Assembly (NCBI RefSeq): GCF_024721155.1
Contig: NZ_JAHVAP010000024.1
Location: forward strand, 1-39,494
From: Mucilaginibacter phenanthrenivorans
Lineage (GTDB): Bacteria > Bacteroidota > Bacteroidia > Sphingobacteriales > Sphingobacteriaceae
Reading direction: 5' to 3'
Length of the DNA stretch: 39,494 nucleotides
The notes below the pieces were generated by a model. The model was not told where the DNA came from. It did not search any database and was given only the letters and a program-made list of their open reading frames with translations. A program made the translations under genes and the position numbers. Positions 34,275 through 39,494 of this stretch are shown here, one piece after another. Position 1 is the first letter of the stretch, and every line of letters begins with the position of its first letter.

Positions 34275-34879
34275 TATAATGTAGTATAGAGTTCTGACAA
34301 ACGGTTCGTATAATTCGTTAATGCTTCTTCATTCTGATATAAAAAGCTTTCGTCCGATTTAATTCCGGACAGGTCTTTTCCAAAGTCACCCCTGATTACA
34401 CCCTTTCTGAAAGCTGGCTGAAAATTCAGGTTCCCAAGAGCCATCGTCTTGTTCTGCGCTTGGAGTTTATCAAATGTCACCTTGATTGCAGCCAATGCAC
34501 TGTCAATACCAAGGTCTAATAACTTTAAGAGCTTAACCAATGATTTCACAGGAATGCTGTTCGTAAAAACCAAATCTGACCTGATCGCTGACAGTAATGA
34601 CGGCGTCAAGCCAGTTCGCTGTTGCACTAATTCATCCGAAAGCTGCTTTGCAACTGTTGCCTCTTCTACCATCGTTCCCAATGATGCTTTGCTCAACTCC
34701 GCAGCTAGCGCTTCCAGCAATTTATTTGCCTTTTCTGCTGGCAATTCCTTATTAATAGATTGCCCGAAAACGAACGACGCTTCAAGTTCTTCACTGATCC
34801 CAGCAGCGACATCACCTCTTCCGGTGACGTATGCTTGTAATGCATGCTCAAATGGCATTATATTCCTTTGCTTTTTCAT
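34274..34879 (-). CDS. Helical protein between sigma factor and nuclease
   Basis: This 201-aa protein is predicted almost all-helical (AEKANKLLEALAAELSKAS, VKSLVKLLKLLDLGIDSALA) with no membrane segment. No family comes to mind. It starts by a 4-bp ATGA overlap with the sigma factor, behind AAAGGA, and ends in a TAATG overlap with the nuclease. The position directly after a sigma-factor gene is the usual one for an anti-sigma factor, so that is a testable guess. It lacks the HxxxCxxC zinc motif of ZAS anti-sigmas, so it would be a different type. Confidence 0.7.
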   Translation of the reverse strand: MKKQRNIMPFEHALQAYVTGRGDVAAGISEELEASFVFGQSINKELPAEKANKLLEALAAELSKASLGTMVEEATVAKQLSDELVQQRTGLTPSLLSAIRSDLVFTNSIPVKSLVKLLKLLDLGIDSALAAIKVTFDKLQAQNKTMALGNLNFQPAFRKGVIRGDFGKDLSGIKSDESFLYQNEEALTNYTNRLSELYTTL

Positions 34880-35502
34880 TGCAGTTTTCCTTTAATGATA
34901 TCCATAGTTTTCTTTTCTATTTTGGCTTTGGTCCGGAGAAACCTCACCTTTAACTGATTATTCTCTATACCAAGCATGCTGGCAATATCCTCGTAGCTAT
35001 AATTATTCATGCGCAGGAGAACAATATCCCGATCAGTATCATTAATTGTTAAAAGCGCCTTTTCAAGGGCAGCGAATAATTGATTAGGCGCATTGCCTTC
35101 GTCATATAGTTCACCACCATGATTTTCAATGAATTGATCAGTGAACTCCATTGGCTCATTTTCATCGTCAGCTTCATTGTATTCCTGTTGCCAATCCACC
35201 GTTTTAAATTCAATCTCCTCTTTCGCCATTCTGGCGCGCACGAACATGAGGTTGTTGTTTTTATGTATCTTAAAAAGCCAATTTGTAAAATGCTTCTCCG
35301 TTGAAAATTCATAACGACTGATCACCTTCCCTACGGTTTCTAATGTTTTGTATAGTATGTCATAAGCCTCATCTTCATCCAATTCCCAATTCCTCAGGCT
35401 GTATTGGTACAACGATTTGCCATAAAAGTCATATAAAAGTGCAAGTCCGTCCCGGAGGTCAGACTGAAACTTAGAAATGACTTGAAGATGCTTTGCTTCC
35501 AT
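34876..35502 (-). CDS. ECF-type RNA polymerase sigma factor, first gene of Argonaute operon
   Basis: This 208-aa protein has region 2 (about 15-90: ALLYDFYGKSLYQYSLRNWELDEDEAYDILYKT... FTNWLFKIHKNN) and region 4 with a helix-turn-helix (about 154-200: DTDRDIVLLRMNNYSYEDIASMLGI, then LKVRFLRTKAKIEKK). The 50-residue acidic linker between them is long and contains EYNEADDENEPMEF. It would direct RNA polymerase to specific promoters, perhaps its own. No SusCD or FecR partner is adjacent, unlike most Bacteroidota ECFs. It heads the minus-strand operon with the Argonaute genes. Confidence 0.87.
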   Translation of the reverse strand: MEAKHLQVISKFQSDLRDGLALLYDFYGKSLYQYSLRNWELDEDEAYDILYKTLETVGKVISRYEFSTEKHFTNWLFKIHKNNNLMFVRARMAKEEIEFKTVDWQQEYNEADDENEPMEFTDQFIENHGGELYDEGNAPNQLFAALEKALLTINDTDRDIVLLRMNNYSYEDIASMLGIENNQLKVRFLRTKAKIEKKTMDIIKGKLQ

Positions 35503-35605
35503 GCTTTACTTATCTATATGCAACGAGGTTACCAAAAAGGTATCCCACGGACAATAAAATTAAAAAATAATTTGGCGTAAACTCACAACCGTAAACAGTA
35601 ACCGT

Positions 35606-35613
35606 CAAACATA
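35606..35613 (-). promoter_or_regulatory. Putative -7 box for the Argonaute operon
   Basis: On the minus strand TATGTTTG matches TAnnTTTG exactly. The predicted start would leave about a 95-base leader before the ATG at 35502. No -33 TTTG is seen. The intergenic region is shared with the divergent hydrolase gene. Confidence 0.4.
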
Positions 35614-35675
35614 TATAATAATAAGGCATATAATCTGTGCTTTTTACTAATTTTAAAATACTTTAATGCCTTGTC

Positions 35676-37187
35676 ATGAACATTCAATTATTTTTTGAAT
35701 TTGAAGCATCAGAAAGAAACTCGATCGCTTTAACCGTCAATGGAAAATCTGTTGGACTACAGACCGTGGATCGGAAAGGCAAGCGGGTCTACACCTACAA
35801 CTTGGTTGAATATCAGCAACCCGATTTAGATCTTACTGTAACTTCCTTAGATGGGCCGACGACTTTGACGGTTGTCGCCGTGAATAATCAGCAAGAACTT
35901 AGTCATCTGTTATTTTTGGATGGCGCGCAGGGTTCAGTCGCGATCTCTTTCGACCTGGCGCAAGCGGGTTGGTATAAAAAGGCCGATGAGAAAGGAATGC
36001 CAGATTCCTGGGATGTCGGCATCAAATGGGCGCGACCGGAAAATCCGTCTATGCCAGATCGTCCCAGTGGTCGCCGAGCGCCCGGGAGACGGGCCCGAGT
36101 AAAGGCCATGAAAGGAAGAACTGCCGATTTTAAAGTTGACTTTGACTTTTACGACCGGCAAACAAAAAAAGCAGATTTGCTGGTATCCAAAGCCGAAGTT
36201 GTAAAGTCTATTCTTGTAGATGTATTTTACGCTACAGACCGCGCCAAAAAGGCTAAGAAAAAAGGAATAATCTCCTATAAAAACGAAAGAGGTGACCTGG
36301 AGCTTGGCAAATGTGTTGTCAATGTACCTGGTGAAAGAAAGAAGGGTGAATTACCTCAGCCACCATGGTACTATTTCGGCCTTCACGCCGATGAAAGTAA
36401 ACACATGGTGATCAAGACCGCAGAAACGCTCGACGCGAAAACATTTTTTGCCGGTGTACAGACTAAAGTCGCAGGTTCGCCTGAAAAAGACGCCTTTGTA
36501 TTTCTGCATGGTTTCAATGTTAGTTTTGAGGAAAGTATATTGCGGGCTGCACAAATTGCGGTTGACATCGGCTTCCGGGGCGCCCCTATCGTTTATAGTT
36601 GGCCTTCCGTACACAATGTACTAGGCTATATGGCCGACGAAGCGACGGTAACAGGGTATTCGGTAGACAATGTTATACAATTGATCAAAGATGTGAGGGT
36701 CAACACTGGTGCTGAGCGTGTTCATCTCATCGCGCATAGCATGGGCAACCGATTATTAACCGAGGCATTAAAGGCCTTGGCATCAGAAGGGTTCACCAAG
36801 GAATTTCTTTTTAACCAAATTATCCTTGCGGCACCCGATATTGATGCGGAGGTTTTCGTAAAGCATATCGCTCCGAAAATCAGTGGAACAGCAATGCAAT
36901 TAACTTTGTATACATCCATGCGCGACAAGGCGTTATGGCTATCAGACAAGTTACACGGTGATAAACTCCGTTTGGGAACAGCGGCAGAGCAACTAGCTGT
37001 TTGCGCAGGAATCGATACGGTTGATGCATCCGCCGAAAGCACCGGTCTTTTAGGTCACGGCTATTTTGCAGAAAGCAAGGCAATGATTGACGATATTCAC
37101 CAGGCGATACGTTTCAGCCACACACCGGAAGAAAGAAATTTGAGGAAGCGTATTTCAGGTAAGTTGTTTTATTGGGATTTTAATTGA
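35676..37187 (+). CDS. Alpha/beta hydrolase (DUF900 type) with N-terminal domain
   Basis: This 503-aa protein has a beta-rich N-terminal domain (1-170) of unknown type, then a DUF900-like hydrolase. The latter starts VDVFYATDRAKK (about 181), with FVFLHGFNVSFEES (oxyanion region), the nucleophile elbow Ser355 (LIAHSMGNRL), Asp388 (LAAPDIDAEVF) and His461 (LLGHGYFAES). The triad is complete. Its substrate is unknown (lipid or ester hydrolase). A short Arg-rich segment (GRRAPGRRARVK, 132-143) links the domains. It diverges from the sigma factor gene and lies 13 bp before the membrane protein gene, which has GGAGG for its start; the two form an operon. Confidence 0.83.
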   Translation: MNIQLFFEFEASERNSIALTVNGKSVGLQTVDRKGKRVYTYNLVEYQQPDLDLTVTSLDGPTTLTVVAVNNQQELSHLLFLDGAQGSVAISFDLAQAGWYKKADEKGMPDSWDVGIKWARPENPSMPDRPSGRRAPGRRARVKAMKGRTADFKVDFDFYDRQTKKADLLVSKAEVVKSILVDVFYATDRAKKAKKKGIISYKNERGDLELGKCVVNVPGERKKGELPQPPWYYFGLHADESKHMVIKTAETLDAKTFFAGVQTKVAGSPEKDAFVFLHGFNVSFEESILRAAQIAVDIGFRGAPIVYSWPSVHNVLGYMADEATVTGYSVDNVIQLIKDVRVNTGAERVHLIAHSMGNRLLTEALKALASEGFTKEFLFNQIILAAPDIDAEVFVKHIAPKISGTAMQLTLYTSMRDKALWLSDKLHGDKLRLGTAAEQLAVCAGIDTVDASAESTGLLGHGYFAESKAMIDDIHQAIRFSHTPEERNLRKRISGKLFYWDFN

Positions 37188-37200
37188 CCGGAGGCCAGCC

Positions 37201-38652
37201 ATGAGTTATACCAATAGAATCGCCGCGGATGTCGCTCATGAGTATCGGGCGCTGGACGACCTTGACCATCATCTCGAAATGTTTATGATGGGGTTCGAAC
37301 AGGACCATCCTCATGAAAATATCAGTGATGTGGAAATGACTTTTGAAAAAAGGATCATTACTTCAAGAACAGCATTTTCGGGCAATTACCCGATGTCCCT
37401 GCGTTTTGTTAATTGTTATTTCCAGGGAGAGGTTAATTTTTACAGCGGGATCTTTGCCAAAAAAGTGTCATTCGAACATTGCTTATGTGATGACGAGTTT
37501 TATTTCTACCCGGAAACCGAGTTCAAGGACGAATTTAATATCATCAACCTGGTAGTTCACCGACAGGTTTATGTGAACGGCGGGAAATTTGCGAAATGCT
37601 TGTGGAGTATTGGAGAAATGGGTACGGTCACCATCGCCGGAGGGCATTTCGAAGAACTCAATATCGGCTATTGGGGAGGGACGGAATTAAGAGAATTGAC
37701 ATTGGATAACCGGCGTAGTTCCGGATTTATTAAAGTATCCGGCGAGAACAGTAGAATAGAATTTCTACTTATCTTCCAGTCCTCTAAGGATCTAATTATT
37801 TCAATTGAAGATATTGCTTTAAATATTTTAAGTATTTACCGTTATCGGAATGACGCAGGATTTCGTTTAACGAATATCAAGCCCATTGTGATAGAACATC
37901 CCAGTGAAATTTCCATTGCTGAATCCTATTTAGGGAAAGCGGAATTCTACAGTGTTGATTTTAGACAATTTGAGATCGTGTCGATCGTCAGTACCCACCT
38001 TACGGATGTATCGTTCGTTAACATCGGGTGGAAGTTTGCGATCAAAGCGCTTAAAGGTTCGCGGGTAGGAAAAACAGCCGAGGAGGACGCGTTGTTGCCA
38101 ATGCTGGAAGCATTGAAAAAAGATTGGTTTGCTGAAACGATAAATGGAGACCCCTTGAGAGAAGACAAGGGAGTTAGACAATACTTTACCCATCAACGGG
38201 AGACCTATCGGCAACTAAAATTCGCTTTGGGTAAACAGGGTGATGTCATTAACGAGCAAAAATTTCACACCCTGGAAATGAGGGCTTACGATAATAGCTT
38301 ACCACTCTCTGCTGATTTCTGGACTGTGTTGATCATTAAATTCAGTTTTTGGTTCAGTGATTTTGGACAAAGCTTTATCCGACCGCTGAATGCGTTACTA
38401 ATCGGTCAATTCCTATTAATGTTGTTATTTATAAATGCAGGCGGCATTAAAGACGTGACATTGTCATTGGGTAATTCAAACATCCAGGGTTTTCAAATGG
38501 CGTTAGAAAAATATTTTTTTTTGGTAAACCCACTAAGAAAAATTGACGGAAATCAGTCTTGGGCGCTTGTTGTCGTCGATCTTATTATGCGAATATGGGC
38601 ATCTTATATGCTTTACAATATTGTACGTGCAACTCGTCGGTTTATCAAGTAA
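37201..38652 (+). CDS. Beta-helix-like protein with two C-terminal membrane segments
   Basis: This 483-aa protein starts MSYTNRIAADV behind GGAGG. Residues 45-300 alternate short strands with Phe and Asn at intervals (for example RFVNCYFQGEVNFYSGIFAKKVSF), as in pentapeptide-like or right-handed beta-helix folds. It then has a helical segment (RQYFTHQRETYRQLKFALGKQGD) and two membrane segments at about 397-416 (NALLIGQFLLMLLFINAGGI) and 454-475. The ending resembles membrane-active effectors that form a pore or channel. The function is not known to me. It follows the hydrolase by 13 bp, so the two probably act together. Confidence 0.7.
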   Translation: MSYTNRIAADVAHEYRALDDLDHHLEMFMMGFEQDHPHENISDVEMTFEKRIITSRTAFSGNYPMSLRFVNCYFQGEVNFYSGIFAKKVSFEHCLCDDEFYFYPETEFKDEFNIINLVVHRQVYVNGGKFAKCLWSIGEMGTVTIAGGHFEELNIGYWGGTELRELTLDNRRSSGFIKVSGENSRIEFLLIFQSSKDLIISIEDIALNILSIYRYRNDAGFRLTNIKPIVIEHPSEISIAESYLGKAEFYSVDFRQFEIVSIVSTHLTDVSFVNIGWKFAIKALKGSRVGKTAEEDALLPMLEALKKDWFAETINGDPLREDKGVRQYFTHQRETYRQLKFALGKQGDVINEQKFHTLEMRAYDNSLPLSADFWTVLIIKFSFWFSDFGQSFIRPLNALLIGQFLLMLLFINAGGIKDVTLSLGNSNIQGFQMALEKYFFLVNPLRKIDGNQSWALVVVDLIMRIWASYMLYNIVRATRRFIK

Positions 38653-38747
38653 AATTTATAACATCTTGTAATTAAGCAATTGAACGTCGTCATTATTTAA
38701 CGAGTTTCGTGAACTGTGCTGAAAATTGATACCAAATGGCCTTAACC

Positions 38748-38920
38748 AAGGATAACTGAACATTATCAATATTTATTGAGACTATAATAAAGTAGAAACA
38801 TGACTTGCGGCGGGGTCGAAACAATAGCGTTAAAAAGGATAACTGAACATTATCAATATTTATTGAGACTATAATAAAGTAGAAACATGACTTGCGGCGG
38901 GGTCGAAACAATAGCGTTAA
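38748..38920. repeat. 86-bp exact tandem direct repeat
   Basis: Bases 38748-38833 and 38835-38920 are identical, separated by one A, giving an 87-bp period. Each copy contains the 6-bp-arm inverted repeat TCAATA-TT-TATTGA and a GC-rich part CTTGCGGCGGGGTCG. Both copies start AAGGAT, and AAGGAT recurs at the end of copy 2. It is recent or an assembly artefact. Confidence 0.93.
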
Positions 38921-38923
38921 GGA

Positions 38924-38978
38924 TTGCAGTGAAAAGCCCGGAATGAAATGAGGCCTTGCAGCGAAAAGCCTGGGCTGA
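38924..38978. repeat. Two imperfect 23-bp direct repeats, 32-bp period
   Basis: TTGCAGTGAAAAGCCCGG (38924-) and TTGCAGCGAAAAGCCTGG (38956-) differ at two positions in the first 18 bases and are both followed by (A/C)(A/T)GA-like sequence. Such repeats may mark an element end or a regulatory site. Confidence 0.6.
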
Positions 38979-38999
38979 AAGCAACGCCAAGCTAACAAC

Positions 39000-39242
39000 T
39001 TAATTTGTCTTTTCTTTTGGCAGCTTAATTCCCTCAGATACGTATTCCAAGAGTTCAGACGGATTAACCTCAATGGCGAGTGAAATCAGGTAAAGCTCTT
39101 TAACTCTTAAATGAGATTTAGGATTAATCGAAAGTTGACTTAATCTAAATGTACTTATTCCTGTCATTTTAGAAAGCATAGCTTTATTGACAGCCCTCCT
39201 AGCTAAATACAATCCCAAACGTGTCAATGTCTCTATAGTCAA
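39000..39242 (-). CDS. Small XRE-like helix-turn-helix regulator
   Basis: This 80-aa protein (MTIETLTRLGLYLARRAVNKAMLSKMTGISTFRLSQLSINPKS) is a Cro/C1-type helix-turn-helix: helix, turn (AMLSKMTGISTFRLSQL) and C-terminal helix VKELYLISLAIEVNPSELLEYV. It is the size of a single-domain repressor. It faces the repeat region (38748-38978), whose inverted repeat TCAATA-TT-TATTGA is a candidate operator. It might regulate element genes lying to either side. Confidence 0.78.
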   Translation of the reverse strand: MTIETLTRLGLYLARRAVNKAMLSKMTGISTFRLSQLSINPKSHLRVKELYLISLAIEVNPSELLEYVSEGIKLPKEKTN

Positions 39243-39373
39243 AACAATCTCTTTTCCTAAAAATATTCTGATTATTTTTAAGTAGGGATAGTTTTTGCTT
39301 GTGAATGTTTTATCTCTATGTTTTATAGATTATTACTCTATTTTTTCTAAAATAGAAGCTTCAAAATATTAAC

Positions 39374-39460
39374 ATGGGAGCTTACCAATCGCCTTCTGAT
39401 AACGAACTTCTCCAACTCTTAAAACAGTCGGACCATTGGAATATTATTTCGCTGCTTTGA
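39374..39460 (+). pseudogene. Possible truncated sigma-factor start at window edge
   Basis: The 28-codon frame (MGAYQSPSDNELLQLLKQSDHW) resembles the N-terminus of Bacteroidota ECF sigma factors (DNELLxLLKxSDxxAF), but a TGA at 39458 ends it. It may be a decayed or interrupted chromosomal gene next to the element end, or a coincidence. The 131 bases before it are AT-rich and hold no other feature I can support. Confidence 0.35.
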
Positions 39461-39494
39461 CATAGCTTGTTCCTGTAAGCTTTCCAAGTTGTTT

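Larger units (their letters stand above)
38653..38999. other. Non-coding stretch with tandem and short repeats
   Basis: These 347 bases separate the membrane protein gene and the XRE-like gene. No credible gene is seen; the only long frame (minus strand, 38693-39073) is produced by the 86-bp repeat. The region holds the duplication and the 23-bp imperfect repeats listed separately. It could be an element end, an origin of transfer or a regulator site. Confidence 0.6.

Noticed and set aside
38748..38978. CRISPR array
   Set aside because: There are only two adjacent 86-bp copies and two imperfect 23-bp repeats, with no regular unique spacers and no cas genes other than a Cas4-like nuclease tied to pAgo.
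38693..39073. 126-aa minus-strand frame with two identical 29-residue segments
   Set aside because: It is created by the 86-bp tandem repeat, overlaps the XRE-like gene's end, and has no sensible composition or start context.
1..39494. tRNA or rRNA genes
   Set aside because: No cloverleaf-like or rRNA-like sequence was noticed on either strand by eye; a dedicated scan was not possible.

Overview
The window looks like an integrative conjugative element (ICE/CTn) of a Bacteroidota host, probably Sphingobacteriales (Pedobacter/Mucilaginibacter-like). The evidence is the CTn-type Tra proteins in Bacteroides order (TraG, TraI-like, TraJ, TraK, TraL-like, TraM), DUF3945 cargo proteins, tightly packed genes with few strong Shine-Dalgarno sites, and occasional TAnnTTTG promoter boxes. 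The taxonomic call is inferred from gene content; there is no rRNA or tRNA in the window.

Region 1 (1-11.5 kb) is conjugation backbone on the + strand: the 3' end of traG, a small putative lipoprotein, three consecutive TraI-like exported proteins, traJ, traK, a traL-like gene, traM and two overlapping DUF3945 genes, closed by an intrinsic terminator. traJ is interrupted by a 2482-nt group II intron (4263-6744). Removing it restores one frame exactly. traJ also carries an exact 75-bp in-frame tandem duplication, and the intron-encoded protein has a probable 1-nt frameshift in its terminal HNH domain.

Region 2 (11.5-21.2 kb) is DNA repair and small accessory genes: a minus-strand operon dinB - dnaE2-like polymerase - 77-aa protein, divergent from a 162-aa protein and an SRAP (YedK/HMCES) gene with an operator-like inverted repeat between them. 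A putative PD-(D/E)XK protein, a DUF72 protein, a zinc-less Fpg/Nei-like glycosylase and a decayed DUF3945 copy follow.

Region 3 (21.2-38.7 kb) looks like a defence island. It has two convergent RES-like proteins; a three-gene operon of HARE-HTH/PD-(D/E)XK, a second PD-(D/E)XK protein and an FRG-domain protein; a PIF1-type helicase with a C-terminal HRDC domain; and a compact six-gene minus-strand operon (35502-29332) encoding an ECF-type sigma factor, a helical 201-aa protein, a Cas4/RecB-like Fe-S nuclease, a long prokaryotic Argonaute with a plausible DEDD catalytic tetrad, a coiled-coil protein and a HEIGH-type metalloprotease. The last operon is the most striking locus here. A guide-dependent nuclease is packaged with a dedicated sigma factor and a protease, which suggests nucleic-acid sensing linked to proteolysis and transcription. 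That linkage is a hypothesis. Divergent from it is an alpha/beta hydrolase plus membrane protein pair.

Region 4 (38.7-39.5 kb) is mostly non-coding: an 86-bp exact tandem duplication, short imperfect repeats, a small XRE-like regulator and a possible truncated sigma-factor start at the right edge.
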